This document shows positions 41,514 through 50,568 of a stretch of 64,000 nt of DNA, piece after piece. The position numbers and the translations under genes are program-made. A model generated the notes under the pieces. It was not told where the DNA came from. It searched no databases and saw nothing but the letters and a program-made list of their open reading frames with translations. The stretch covers positions 1 to 64,000 of the forward strand of contig JAZLJI010000120.1 of NCBI GenBank assembly GCA_045617825.1, in the 5' to 3' direction. Every line of letters starts with the position of its first letter. Within the stretch, counting starts at the first letter, position 1. The stretch comes from UBA6987 sp045617825. GTDB lineage: Bacteria > Bacillota > Clostridia > Lachnospirales > Lachnospiraceae.

Positions 41514-42749
41514 TCAATAGTAAAAATAGTGATAGCAAATAAAGGTGTATTCCGTATATTTCTTGGGCTTATTGACCCAGCTGGCCGGCGAACAGAAGAA
41601 CAGATACCGGGTATCGATCACTCGGGCGCCGTTCAGGATATCCTGCGCGATCTGCCGGCATTGCTGCTTAGCGCCCCGCGCCAGCACGATGGCCAGCGTG
41701 CCGCTCTCCACCGGCGTGAACTGTCCGGGCCCGTAGATCACGTCATACAGCGTCATCTGGAAATGCGGATCCAGGATCCGGTTATAGATGACGTTGCCGA
41801 CGGCGACCTGGCCCTCCCAGGTCTGGTTGCCGCATTCGCATTCCAGGATAGCGGCCAAAAGCTCCAGGTTGGTATATCCGCTGGGATTGAGCCAATCCCC
41901 CCGGATATCCGTGCTGCCGACGCCCCGGGCGTCGGAGGGCTTCATCTGCTCCGCTTTTCTGCGGGCCAGAGCCTCCGCCTCCGCCTTCCTGCGGGCCTCC
42001 TCCGCCGCCAGACGGGCGGCCTCCTGCAGCTTCTTCAGCTGCTCCTGCTGCTCGCTGATCTCCTGCCGCAGGGCGGCAGCCTCCGCGTTTGCCGTGTCGA
42101 TCCGCGAGGAATAGTCGTTCATCTTAGCCAGAATCTCGTCGATGCGGCTGACGATGGCGGCCTTCCGTGCTTCGGTCCGGGCCTGCAGCTCCAGGATCTC
42201 CTGCTTTTTCTGCTCCGTCTCGAGGCGGCAGTCCTCCAGGGCCTGCAGCTGTTCCTTGTAGGCCTCCTGCATCTTATGGTCATAGGTCGAAAGGGAGCTG
42301 ATGTAGTCCGCGCTGTTCAGCACGTCGCCCAGCGTCTTCGCGTCAGCCAGCATTTCCCAGAAGGATGCCGTCTGCTGCTCGTACATATAGCGGATGCGCA
42401 GGGCCATGGCGCTCTTCTGCTCCGCCAGGGTCGCCTCGCCCTCCTCCGTCTGCCGGGCCAGCTCCTCCAGATCCTGGTTGACCTCCCGCACCTGCCGGTC
42501 AATGTCCTGCAGGCTTTCGATCAGCTCGTCCAGATCGTCGTTCGCGGTCTCCAGCTCCTTCTGCAGCTCGGCCTTCAGACCTCTGTAGTAAGCGGCCTTC
42601 TCCTCTTCTTCCTTCTTCCGCCGTTCGTCTTCCTGAATATCCTCCTGCACATCGGAGATATTGTCTGCCCTGACGGTATCGGCAAATACCAGACACAGCG
42701 TCAGCAGAGCGATCAGCAAACGGCTTATCAGGGACTTTTTCCTGCTCAT
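41514..42749 (-). CDS. Secreted coiled-coil protein with SleB/CwlJ-type cell wall hydrolase domain
   Basis: The 411-residue protein has a signal peptide (KKSLISRLLIALLTLCLVFA), a long coiled coil from about 30 to 265 (LKAELQKELETANDDLDELI onward), and a Hydrolase_2 domain at 290-411 (NLELLAAILECECGNQTWEG, then AVGNVIYNRILDPHFQ). The coiled coil resembles PcsB or EnvC-type division hydrolases. It probably cuts peptidoglycan during growth or sporulation. It is co-directional with cysS, 10 bp away. Confidence 0.88.
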   Translation of the reverse strand: MSRKKSLISRLLIALLTLCLVFADTVRADNISDVQEDIQEDERRKKEEEEKAAYYRGLKAELQKELETANDDLDELIESLQDIDRQVREVNQDLEELARQTEEGEATLAEQKSAMALRIRYMYEQQTASFWEMLADAKTLGDVLNSADYISSLSTYDHKMQEAYKEQLQALEDCRLETEQKKQEILELQARTEARKAAIVSRIDEILAKMNDYSSRIDTANAEAAALRQEISEQQEQLKKLQEAARLAAEEARRKAEAEALARRKAEQMKPSDARGVGSTDIRGDWLNPSGYTNLELLAAILECECGNQTWEGQVAVGNVIYNRILDPHFQMTLYDVIYGPGQFTPVESGTLAIVLARGAKQQCRQIAQDILNGARVIDTRYLFFCSPASWVNKPKKYTEYTFICYHYFYY

Positions 42750-42775
42750 CAGGACCTCCTTTCCCCGGTATAGCT

Positions 42776-42806
42776 TTCGCAGCTTAAGGGGTTCTTAAGC
42801 TGCGAA
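42776..42806. terminator. Hairpin between glyQS and the hydrolase gene
   Basis: TTCGCAGCTTAAG and its exact complement pair around a short loop. There is no clear T-run on the minus strand, so terminator strength is doubtful. Confidence 0.5.
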
Positions 42807-42814
42807 AAGCGGCA

Positions 42815-44209
42815 TTACAGTCTGAATTTGTCCTCGAACCAGGTCTTCAGCTCGGCGATCGGAACACGGACCTGCTCCATGGAATCCCGCTCGCGGATGG
42901 TCACGGCCTTGTCCGTTTCGGATTCGAAGTCGTAGGTCACGCAGTAAGGCGTGCCGATCTCATCCTCCCGGCGGTAGCGTTTGCCGATGTTGCCGGTGAC
43001 GTCGAAGTCGCACATCCAGTACTTGGACAGCTCGCCGAAGATCTCCTCAGCGGGCTCCGCCAGCTTCTTGGACAGCGGCAGCACGGCGATCTTGACGGGA
43101 GCGATGGCGGGATGGAAATGCATCACCGTCCGGACGTCGTTCTTCTCCGCGTCCAGCACCTCCTCGTCGTAGGCGCCGCAGAGCACGGCCAGCACGCTGC
43201 GCTCCACGCCCAGAGAGGGCTCGACCACGTAAGGGATGTAGCGCTCGTTGGTCTCGGGATCGAAGTAGGTAAGATCCTGGCCGGAGGTGTTCTGATGCTG
43301 GGTCAGGTCGTAATCGGTACGGTCAGCCACGCCCCAGAGCTCGCCCCAGCCGAAGGGGAACAGGTACTCGAAGTCCGTGGTGGCCTTGGAGTAGAAGCAC
43401 AGCTCCTCGGGATCGTGGTCTCTCAGCCGCAGGTCCTCGTCCTTGAGGCCGATGGACAGCAGCCAGTTGTGGCAGAAGCTTCTCCAGTACTGGAACCATT
43501 CCAGATCGGTGCCGGGCTTGCAGAAGAACTCCAGCTCCATCTGCTCGAACTCACGTACCCGGAAAATGAAGTTGCCGGGCGTGATCTCGTTGCGGAAGGA
43601 TTTGCCGATCTGGCCGATGCCGAAGGGCACCTTCTTGCGGGTGGTGCGCTGAACGTTCACGAAGTTGGTGAAAATACCCTGAGCCGTTTCGGGCCGCAGG
43701 TAAATGGTGTTCTTGGAATCCTCCGTCACGCCCTGGAAGGTCTTGAACATCAGGTTGAACTGACGGATATCGGTGAAATTGTGCTTGCCGCAGGAGGGGC
43801 AGGGGATGTTGTGGTCTTCCACGAAGGCCTTCATCTCCGCCTGAGAGAAAGCGTCGATGGGCTTTTCGAGGGTGACGCCATTCTGTCCGCACCAGTCCTC
43901 GATCAGCTTGTCGGCTCTGAAGCGCTCGTGGCATTCCCGGCAGTCCATCAGAGGATCGGAGAAGCCGGACAGATGGCCGGAGGCCTTCCAGGTGGTGGGG
44001 TTCATCAGGATAGCGGCATCCAGGCCCACGTTGTATTTGTTTTCCTGGACGAACTTCTGCCACCAGGCTTTTTTGATATTGTTCTTCAGCTCTACGCCCA
44101 GAGGACCGTAGTCCCAGGTATTGGCCAGGCCGCCGTAGATCTCGGAGCCGGGGAAGATAAAGCCCCGGTTCTTGCAGAGTGCCACAATCTTATCCATCGT
44201 CTTTTCCAT
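42815..44209 (-). CDS. glyQS: Glycyl-tRNA synthetase, dimeric alpha2 type
   Basis: The 464-residue class II enzyme starts MEKTMDKIVALCKNRGFIFP and has motif 1 (GVELKNNIKKAWWQKF), motif 2 (FRNEITPGNFIFRVREFEQM) and motif 3 (EPSLGVERSVLAVL). A zinc-like CRECHERF and CPSCGKHNF lie in the insertion. I chose the ATG at 44209 behind GAGGAGA. The longer frame to 44269 overlaps the lipoprotein gene. Confidence 0.94.
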   Translation of the reverse strand: MEKTMDKIVALCKNRGFIFPGSEIYGGLANTWDYGPLGVELKNNIKKAWWQKFVQENKYNVGLDAAILMNPTTWKASGHLSGFSDPLMDCRECHERFRADKLIEDWCGQNGVTLEKPIDAFSQAEMKAFVEDHNIPCPSCGKHNFTDIRQFNLMFKTFQGVTEDSKNTIYLRPETAQGIFTNFVNVQRTTRKKVPFGIGQIGKSFRNEITPGNFIFRVREFEQMELEFFCKPGTDLEWFQYWRSFCHNWLLSIGLKDEDLRLRDHDPEELCFYSKATTDFEYLFPFGWGELWGVADRTDYDLTQHQNTSGQDLTYFDPETNERYIPYVVEPSLGVERSVLAVLCGAYDEEVLDAEKNDVRTVMHFHPAIAPVKIAVLPLSKKLAEPAEEIFGELSKYWMCDFDVTGNIGKRYRREDEIGTPYCVTYDFESETDKAVTIRERDSMEQVRVPIAELKTWFEDKFRL

Positions 44210-44265
44210 ATTGCTTCTCCTCGTTTCGGTTGAAATATCGGTATCAGATGCCGCCTGCGGCTTCA

Positions 44266-44967
44266 TCACTTAAAGAAAATAAAGCTGACGCCCTTGTCCT
44301 GCAGACGGACGCAGTTGGGGGCCACCAGGGTCTGGGAGGAGGACAGGAACTTCACCTCTCCGCTCAGATAGGCCAGGCCGGTCCCGGAGATCTTCACGAC
44401 GGTCAGGGTCTCATCCGCCAGCGCCTCGGCAGGCGTCACGTTCTTCCCCTGAGCGTCCATCAGGTTCGTCAGCTGATAGTTCCAGGCCGCGTACTCCGCG
44501 TTTCCGGTCTCCACGTCGGTGAAGCCGAAATCGGCTCCCTGGAATTCCAGGAAAGCGTGATAGCTGTCGTAGCGGATCACCAGCGTTGCCTTCTTGTCCT
44601 TGACCTCCAGCTTTTCCAGGGCCACTTCGTTCCTGCCCTTGGCTTCGTTATAGTCCTTGATCCATCCGGTCACGTACTCTCTCAGCACGCTTTCGTCGTA
44701 GCGGGTCTCGGTATAATCCTTGTTGTCGAAGCTTTCGATCTCCGCGGTCTTGATGGTGCCGTCCCGCATGATATAGATGCCGGACACCTCAGGATCGAAT
44801 TCCAGTTCCTTCGGCATGGTCTCGGGCTCAGTCTCCGTGCTGGTCTCCTGCACCGTCGGCTGATGAGAGATACTCTCTGTGGAGGTCGTCTCGTTCCCGC
44901 CGCAGGCCGTCAGCGCCGCCATCAGGCAGCCGGCCAGTAAGATCGCCATGATATTTCTGTATTTCAT
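44266..44967 (-). CDS. Predicted lipoprotein, unknown function
   Basis: The 233-residue protein has a lipoprotein signal (IMAILLAGCLMAALTACGG, lipobox LTAC) and a Thr/Glu/Ser-rich linker to about residue 55. A compact alpha/beta domain follows (SGIYIMRDGTIKTAEIESFD; VTGWIKDYNEAKGRNEVALE). It would be membrane-tethered outside the cell. Family is not recognised. Confidence 0.8.
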   Translation of the reverse strand: MKYRNIMAILLAGCLMAALTACGGNETTSTESISHQPTVQETSTETEPETMPKELEFDPEVSGIYIMRDGTIKTAEIESFDNKDYTETRYDESVLREYVTGWIKDYNEAKGRNEVALEKLEVKDKKATLVIRYDSYHAFLEFQGADFGFTDVETGNAEYAAWNYQLTNLMDAQGKNVTPAEALADETLTVVKISGTGLAYLSGEVKFLSSSQTLVAPNCVRLQDKGVSFIFFK

Positions 44968-45048
44968 AGGGGCAAATACCTCCTAAGGTCATAATCGGTA
45001 AATATTTTACTGCATTTTCCCGAAAAATGCAAGCTGTATATTTTTTCC

Positions 45049-46356
45049 TCAGCCGATCCCCACCGCGTGCAGGACCTCGGGCAGCAGCTGCTTCTTCCGG
45101 CTCATGACGCCCGGCATGTTGAACACGTGGGGCTTCAGCGGCTGATACTGCAGGTGCTTTTCGGCTCTGTACTCCGTGCTCAGCAGCACGCTGTGCTCCT
45201 TCAGCACGTCGGTGATCATCAGCGTGGCCCAATCCAGGCCGTTCTTCCGCCGGACCTCCTCCAGCGCCTCCAGATAGCGGCCGCAGTAATCCGGCAGATC
45301 GTGCAGCGTCGTCACCTCGCACTGGCCGATCCCCAGGTGGCAGCCCTTCTCCCGGTACTGCTTGAAGTCGGCGGAGATGGCCTCCTCGGGATCCCGGTTT
45401 TTCAGACCCTCGATGCTGCTGAACATCCGGCGGCCGAATTCCTCGGTCTCCATGCCGCAGATCGCGGAGAGGATGTAAGCGGATTCCCGGTCGATCCGGG
45501 TGGTCGTGGGGCTCTTCAGGATCACCGTATCCGCCAGGATGCCGGCCAGCATGGTCTTTGCCGTCTGCGGATCCGGCCGGATGCCGTTGCGCAGATACAT
45601 CTGATAGATCACGGTGCAGCTGGAGCCCAGCGGCTCGGAATCCACGAACAGCGGCATGCTGGTCTTCACGGCGTTCAGCCGGTGATGGTCGATGATCTCC
45701 ACCACGTCCGCGGTCTCGATGCCCCGGATGCTCTGCTCCGGCTCGTTGTGGTCCACCAGGATCAGCTTATAGCGGGGCGTGTTCATGAAGCAGCGCTGGG
45801 TCACGTATCCGACGTATTCCTCTCCGGAAAATACCGCCAGGCCCCGTTTGCCGCGGGTCTCCAGCATTCTCTTGGCGTCCTCGTACAGATCCGTCTTCTG
45901 GACCCGCAGCACCTCCGTGCTCAGCAGCTCGCGGATCTCCGGCACGGGGATCTGCTCCAGCTTATCCTGCTCCCGGATGCTCTCCATCAGCCATTTGACG
46001 ATATTGTCGATGGTGAGCAGCCCGGCAAAGACGTTGTGATCGAACACCGGCACGGCGGAGGGCCTGTCGCTGTTATAGCCCTTGGCGTACTCCCGCAGGG
46101 AATCCGTCACCTCGATCCGCTCGGTGGAATGCAGCATCACGTCCTCGACCTTGGGATTGACGTTGTTCATATAGGGCGGAGGCGTGATCTCCAGGGAATT
46201 CAGGACCTGCTTCACTTCCTCGCTCAGATGGGAGCAGCGCACGGGGACGTATTCGCTGCGGGGATCGATCAGGTTCTTCAGATTTCCGTAGGCCAGCGCT
46301 CCGCAAATGCTGTCCAGATCCGGATTGCGATGTCCGGTGATGTAGATTTTCTCCAT
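45049..46356 (-). CDS. ppaC: Manganese-dependent inorganic pyrophosphatase with inserted CBS domains
   Basis: The 435-residue DHH-family protein has the N-terminal metal motif (YITGHRNPDLDSICGALAYG), DHH in VVEIIDHHRLN and the DHHA2 end (LDWATLMITDVLKEHSVLLS). A CBS pair sits at about 65-185 (NVNPKVEDVML; AVFSGEEYVGYVTQ). CBS-PPases of this type are controlled by adenine nucleotides. I do not see a DRTGG domain. Start at 46356 is set by AAGGAGG. Confidence 0.9.
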   Translation of the reverse strand: MEKIYITGHRNPDLDSICGALAYGNLKNLIDPRSEYVPVRCSHLSEEVKQVLNSLEITPPPYMNNVNPKVEDVMLHSTERIEVTDSLREYAKGYNSDRPSAVPVFDHNVFAGLLTIDNIVKWLMESIREQDKLEQIPVPEIRELLSTEVLRVQKTDLYEDAKRMLETRGKRGLAVFSGEEYVGYVTQRCFMNTPRYKLILVDHNEPEQSIRGIETADVVEIIDHHRLNAVKTSMPLFVDSEPLGSSCTVIYQMYLRNGIRPDPQTAKTMLAGILADTVILKSPTTTRIDRESAYILSAICGMETEEFGRRMFSSIEGLKNRDPEEAISADFKQYREKGCHLGIGQCEVTTLHDLPDYCGRYLEALEEVRRKNGLDWATLMITDVLKEHSVLLSTEYRAEKHLQYQPLKPHVFNMPGVMSRKKQLLPEVLHAVGIG

Positions 46357-46446
46357 ATTGCCTCCTTTGTCCCTCCTCCGGGCCTTTGGCGCGGCGGCTA
46401 AAGCCGCTCCGCTCTCCCTTATCCCGCGGAAGGAACGCGTCGCCCG

Positions 46447-46481
46447 AGAAAACAAACAGCGGGATCCGATGAGGATCCCGC
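46447..46481 (-). terminator. Terminator after rpsA
   Basis: GCGGGATCC and GGATCCCGC pair around a short loop and are followed on the minus strand by TGTTTGTTTTC. It separates rpsA from ppaC. Confidence 0.8.
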
Positions 46482-46507
46482 CGTCTCTGCCTCTCGGCAT
46501 CTAAATC

Positions 46508-47641
46508 TTATTCTTCCTTAGCCGCTTCCAGGATCTCCTGAGGGATCTCGATGGTAGCCTTGCTTTCGTCTTCGGTGGCCTTATCCATCTCGAGAGCCTT
46601 GATGGAAATGCTGATCTTGCGGTCTTCGCTGTTGAAGTCCACGATCTTCGCCTCGATCTCCTGGCCGATGGTCAGCACGTCGCTGGGCTTGTCCACATGA
46701 TCCTTGGAGATCTGGGAAACGTGCAGCAGCGCGTCAACACCGGGAACCAGCTCTACGAAAGCGCCGAAATCGGTCATGCGGGCTACCTTACCGGTAACGA
46801 TGTTGCCGATGGCGTATTTCTCGTCAGCGTTCAGCCAAGGGTTCTTTTCGGGGAACTTCATGGACAGAGCGATCTTGGAGCCCTTGATGCTCTTGATGAA
46901 GGCTTCCACTTCCTGGCCAACCTTGAAGACCTTCTTGGGATTCTCGATGCGGCCCCAGCTCATCTCGGAGATGTGCAGCAGACCGTCAGCGCCGCCCAGG
47001 TCGATGAATACACCGAAATCGGTGAGGTTCTTCACGGTACCGTTCACGACCATGCCTTCCTGAATGGTCTCGAACAGAGCCTTCTCAGCCTCCGCCTTCT
47101 TGGCGGCAACGACCTGCTTGCGGTCGCCGATGACTCTGCGCTTGTGGGGATTGCACTCGATCACCACAAACTCAACTTCCTGACCCATGTACTTGCTCAG
47201 ATCCCGCTCGAAGCTGTCGGAGACCAGGCTGGCGGGGATGAAGACGCGAACGCCCTCGACCATCACGGACAGACCGCCGGGCAGAGCCTGGGAAACGGTG
47301 CCGCTCATGACCGTGCCGTTCTCGCAGGCTTCCTGCAGGACCTCGTTGGCACGGTCCATGGCCAAGCGCTTGTAGGACAGGAGGACCTGACCCTCGCCGT
47401 CATTGACCTTCAGGACCTTAACTTTCATCACGTCGCCCACGTGGACTGCTTCCAGCAGATCCAGGTTGGCATCGTTGGTGTACTCGGATTTGGCGATCAC
47501 ACCGTCGGCCTTGTAGCCGATGTTCAGGTTGATCTCGTTTTCCTTCACGCCGATGACCGTACCCGTAACGGTCGCGCCAGTACGTACCTGGTTCAGAGAA
47601 CCTTCTTCGTTCAGCAACTGTTCAAAACTTACTTCGGACAT
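46508..47641 (-). CDS. rpsA: 30S ribosomal protein S1 (four S1 domains)
   Basis: The protein (377 residues) has four S1 domains, for example near GATVTGTVIGVKENEINLNI, GTVKNLTDFGVFIDLGGADG and GKVARMTDFGAFVELVPGVD. It helps mRNA binding. I chose the ATG at 47641, which follows GAGGAGG; the upstream six codons belong to the end of ispH. In many Clostridia ispH and rpsA are fused; here they overlap by 20 bp as separate frames. Confidence 0.93.
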   Translation of the reverse strand: MSEVSFEQLLNEEGSLNQVRTGATVTGTVIGVKENEINLNIGYKADGVIAKSEYTNDANLDLLEAVHVGDVMKVKVLKVNDGEGQVLLSYKRLAMDRANEVLQEACENGTVMSGTVSQALPGGLSVMVEGVRVFIPASLVSDSFERDLSKYMGQEVEFVVIECNPHKRRVIGDRKQVVAAKKAEAEKALFETIQEGMVVNGTVKNLTDFGVFIDLGGADGLLHISEMSWGRIENPKKVFKVGQEVEAFIKSIKGSKIALSMKFPEKNPWLNADEKYAIGNIVTGKVARMTDFGAFVELVPGVDALLHVSQISKDHVDKPSDVLTIGQEIEAKIVDFNSEDRKISISIKALEMDKATEDESKATIEIPQEILEAAKEE

Positions 47642-48491
47642 AAGAATGAACCTCCTCAATAATATTCTTTGGGGTGCTGGCCCCTGCTGTGATGCCTACG
47701 CTGCGTACCGGTGCAAACCCTTGGTTACATAAATCATCCAGTGACTGGATGAGGTAAGTGGAGGCACAGTGGGCTTTGCAGATGTCGTAAAGCTTCCTGG
47801 TGTTGGAGCTCTCCCTGCCGCCGATAACGATCATGCTGTCGACTTTCCGGGAAATCTCCTCCGCCTCCGACTGGCGTCTCTGTGTAGCATTGCAAATAGT
47901 ATTCACAACGTACACATAATACCCGTTTTTCTCAAGATTTGCAACTATTTTTGCAAATTTTTTTTGATTAAATGTCGTTTGACTCAAAAGAACGTAGGAC
48001 CGCTCCTTCGAGAGGGCCGGAAGCTCCCCCTCGTCCCGGATCACCAGGGGTCTTACCCGGCTCCAGCCGCAGATCCCCTGCACCTCCGGGTGCTCGGGAT
48101 CGCCGGTGATCAGCAGCTCCTTGCCCTCCTCCGAGGCCTCCTGCGCCAGCCGGTGGATTTTCTTGACGAAGGGGCAGGTGGCATCCACCACCGCAAAGCC
48201 CAGCTGCTCCATCAGCTCCTGCTCCCGCCTGGTGACGCCGTGGGAGCGGATCACCAGGGTGCCCCGGGGCGCCGTTCTCAGGTCCTCTTCATTTTTCAGG
48301 ATGCGGACGCCCCTGCTCTCCAGGTCCTCCACCACCCATTCGTTATGGATGATGGGGCCGTAGGTATACAGGGGCCTGCGGCCTTCCTCCAGCAGCCGGT
48401 ATACCGTGCTCACGGCCCGCTCCACGCCGAAGCAGAAGCCGGCGCTTTCCGCCAGGATGACGCGCCCCTCCTCCGTTTCCTCCGGGCTCAG
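47622..48491 (-). CDS. ispH: 4-hydroxy-3-methylbut-2-enyl diphosphate reductase (IspH), start unresolved
   Basis: The frame holds the full IspH: ILAESAGFCFGVERAVSTVY with the first cluster Cys, VVDATCPFVKKIH with the second, and NTICNATQRRQSEAEEISR with the third plus GASTPKNIIEEV at the end. It makes IPP and DMAPP in the MEP pathway. The only ATG/GTG/TTG in frame is a GTG at 48425, which is downstream of the first essential Cys. Upstream only CTG (48491, 48455) and ATC codons exist. One T less in the T6 run at 48502-48507 would fuse it to cmk. I give the outer CTG as an outline. Confidence 0.8.
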   Translation of the reverse strand: MSPEETEEGRVILAESAGFCFGVERAVSTVYRLLEEGRRPLYTYGPIIHNEWVVEDLESRGVRILKNEEDLRTAPRGTLVIRSHGVTRREQELMEQLGFAVVDATCPFVKKIHRLAQEASEEGKELLITGDPEHPEVQGICGWSRVRPLVIRDEGELPALSKERSYVLLSQTTFNQKKFAKIVANLEKNGYYVYVVNTICNATQRRQSEAEEISRKVDSMIVIGGRESSNTRKLYDICKAHCASTYLIQSLDDLCNQGFAPVRSVGITAGASTPKNIIEEVHSYVRSKF

Positions 48492-48495
48492 GGCG

Positions 48496-49179
48496 TCAGC
48501 GAAAAAATCCCGCCTTTTCTTTTTCTCTGTACAGATCCATCACGGCGTCCGTGACCTCTTCGATCCCCATGTAGGAGGTGTCCAGCAGCACCGCGTCCTC
48601 CGCCTGCTTAAGCGGAGCGATATCCCGGTGCATGTCCCGGAAATCCCGCTCCTCGATCTCCTTCTGCAGCTGCGCCAGGTCCGGGGTCTCGCCCTTCGCC
48701 GTCAGCTCCTCGAAGCGGCGCTTCGCTCTCACCTCGGAGGAAGCCGTCAGATACAGCTTCAGGAAGGCGTCCGGCAGCACCACGGTGCCGATGTCCCGGC
48801 CGTCCATCACCACGTCCTTTTCCCGGGCCAGCTGCTGCTGCAGGGCCGTCATCTTGGTCCGCACGGGGCCGTAAACGGAGCTGGCGGAGGCCATTTTCCC
48901 GACCTCCTCCTGCCGCAGGAAGGGCGTCACGTTCTCGCCGTTCAGGATCACCTGCTGGCTGCCGTCCCGGTATTCGATGGTCACCTGCGCATCGGCCACG
49001 GCCCGGGTGATGCCCTCCTCGTCCTCGGCCGCGAGGCCCAGCCGCAGAAAATACACCGACAGCGCCCGGTACATGGCGCCGGTGTCCACGTAGATCAGTC
49101 CCAGCTTCCCCGCCACGGCCTTGGCGATGGTGCTTTTCCCGGCCCCGGCCGGTCCGTCGATGGCAATGTGTTTGTTCAT
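48496..49179 (-). CDS. cmk: Cytidylate kinase
   Basis: The 227-residue protein has the P-loop (HIAIDGPAGAGKSTIAKAVA), YVDTGAMYRALSVYFL and RDIGTVVLPDAFLKLYLTAS, with the lid region after it. It phosphorylates CMP and dCMP. The ATG at 49179 follows GAAAGGA; the frame to 49302 shadows the next gene. Its end meets the IspH frame. Confidence 0.93.
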   Translation of the reverse strand: MNKHIAIDGPAGAGKSTIAKAVAGKLGLIYVDTGAMYRALSVYFLRLGLAAEDEEGITRAVADAQVTIEYRDGSQQVILNGENVTPFLRQEEVGKMASASSVYGPVRTKMTALQQQLAREKDVVMDGRDIGTVVLPDAFLKLYLTASSEVRAKRRFEELTAKGETPDLAQLQKEIEERDFRDMHRDIAPLKQAEDAVLLDTSYMGIEEVTDAVMDLYREKEKAGFFR

Positions 49180-49198
49180 GGTAAATCCTTTCTCAGGC

Positions 49199-50485
49199 TC
49201 AAGCCTGTGCCGCGGCCCTTCCCGCCGCATGGCCGGTGCTCCAGGCGATCTGCAGATTGAAGCCGCCGGTCTCCGCGTCCAGATCCAGCACCTCACCCGC
49301 AAAATACAGTCCCTTCACCCGCTTCGACGCCATGGTGGCGGGCTCGATCTCCCTGACCTCCACGCCGCCCCGGGTCACGATGGCCTCATCGTAATCTCTC
49401 AGTCCGTGTATTTCCAGCTTCAGGCACTTCAAGGCGGCCAGAAGGATGCCTCTGTCCCGGGCGGATACCCCCGCGACCTTCCGGTCGCCGGCCAGTCCCG
49501 CCTGCCCCAGCACGGCCGGGATCAGCGCTCTGGGCAGCCAGCCGCCCAGGAAGGTGCCCAGCTGCTTCGCGCCCTGGCCCTCCGCCTCCCGCAGGAACCG
49601 CGCCTCCAGCTGCTCCGCGGTCAGCGCCGGCTTCAGGTCCAGCTCCAGACTGACCGGTCCCGCGGCTCTGCCCTTTTCCGTCAGCAGTGCCTCGCCCAGC
49701 CTTCCGGAGGCCGAAAGGATCACCGGGCCGCTGACGCCGAAGTGGGTGAACAGCATTTCCCCGAAATCGTAGTACAGCTCTCTGCCGCTTTGCCTAAAGC
49801 GCACCGCGACGTTCTTCAGGGACAGGCCCATCAGATCCCTGCAGCTGAGGCTTTTCCCCAGCGGCGGGGCAAATGAAGCCTCAAGCGGCACCAGCGAGGG
49901 CATCCTCTCCGTCAGGAGATGGCCCGCCGCCTCCGCCATCCGGTAGCCGTCGCCGGTGGAGCCGGTGGAGGGATAGGACAGCCCTCCCGTGGCCACGATG
50001 ACCCGGTCCGCGGGAAGCTCCTCAGAGCCCCGGGCTGCGCTCACGCGCACGCCGCGGACCGTCTTCTCGTCCGGAGTAAACAGCAGCTCCTCCGCCCGGG
50101 TCCCCAGGCGGATCCTCACGCCCGCCTGCTTCAGCGCCCTGTCCAGGGCCTTCTGGACGTCCGAGGATCTGTCGGAGGCGGGAAATGCCCGCTCGCCCCG
50201 CTCGGTCTTGCAGGGGGTGCCGTTGGCCTCGATGAAGTCCATCATGTCCCAGTTGGACCATTTGCCGAAGGAGGAATACAGGAAGCGGGGGTTCCGCAGC
50301 ACGTGGCCGAAAAAGGCTTCCCGGTCACAGGCATTCGTCAGGTTGCAGCGGCCCTTGCCGGTGATATACAGCTTCTTGCCCAGCTTCTCGTTTTTCTCCA
50401 GCAGCGTCACCTCGGCGCCCTCCCGGGCTGCCGCGACGGCCGCCATCATCCCGGCGGCTCCGCCGCCGATCACCACGACCCGCAT
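49199..50485 (-). CDS. FAD-dependent flavoprotein (HI0933/BaiN family)
   Basis: The 428-residue protein starts with the dinucleotide fold (RVVVIGGGAAGMMAAVAAAR), continues with LYITGKGRCNLTNACDREAF and ends with FDLDAETGGFNLQIAWS-like text (LYFAGEVLDLDAETGGFNLQ). These are marks of the HI0933 group. Substrate is unknown. It is the usual neighbour of cmk in Clostridia. Start is the ATG after GGAGG. Confidence 0.9.
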   Translation of the reverse strand: MRVVVIGGGAAGMMAAVAAAREGAEVTLLEKNEKLGKKLYITGKGRCNLTNACDREAFFGHVLRNPRFLYSSFGKWSNWDMMDFIEANGTPCKTERGERAFPASDRSSDVQKALDRALKQAGVRIRLGTRAEELLFTPDEKTVRGVRVSAARGSEELPADRVIVATGGLSYPSTGSTGDGYRMAEAAGHLLTERMPSLVPLEASFAPPLGKSLSCRDLMGLSLKNVAVRFRQSGRELYYDFGEMLFTHFGVSGPVILSASGRLGEALLTEKGRAAGPVSLELDLKPALTAEQLEARFLREAEGQGAKQLGTFLGGWLPRALIPAVLGQAGLAGDRKVAGVSARDRGILLAALKCLKLEIHGLRDYDEAIVTRGGVEVREIEPATMASKRVKGLYFAGEVLDLDAETGGFNLQIAWSTGHAAGRAAAQA

Positions 50486-50568
50486 GGTTCCTCCTTTCCC
50501 TCTGCCGCAGGCGCTTACGCCCCGCGGCGCGCATTTTTCGCCTCTGAACGGCCGCCTTCCGCTCCGGC

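Noticed and set aside
42776..42806. Long inverted repeat considered as an attachment site or T-box
   Set aside because: It is a simple hairpin in a gene gap; a T-box would lie upstream of glyQS and I see no T-box consensus there.
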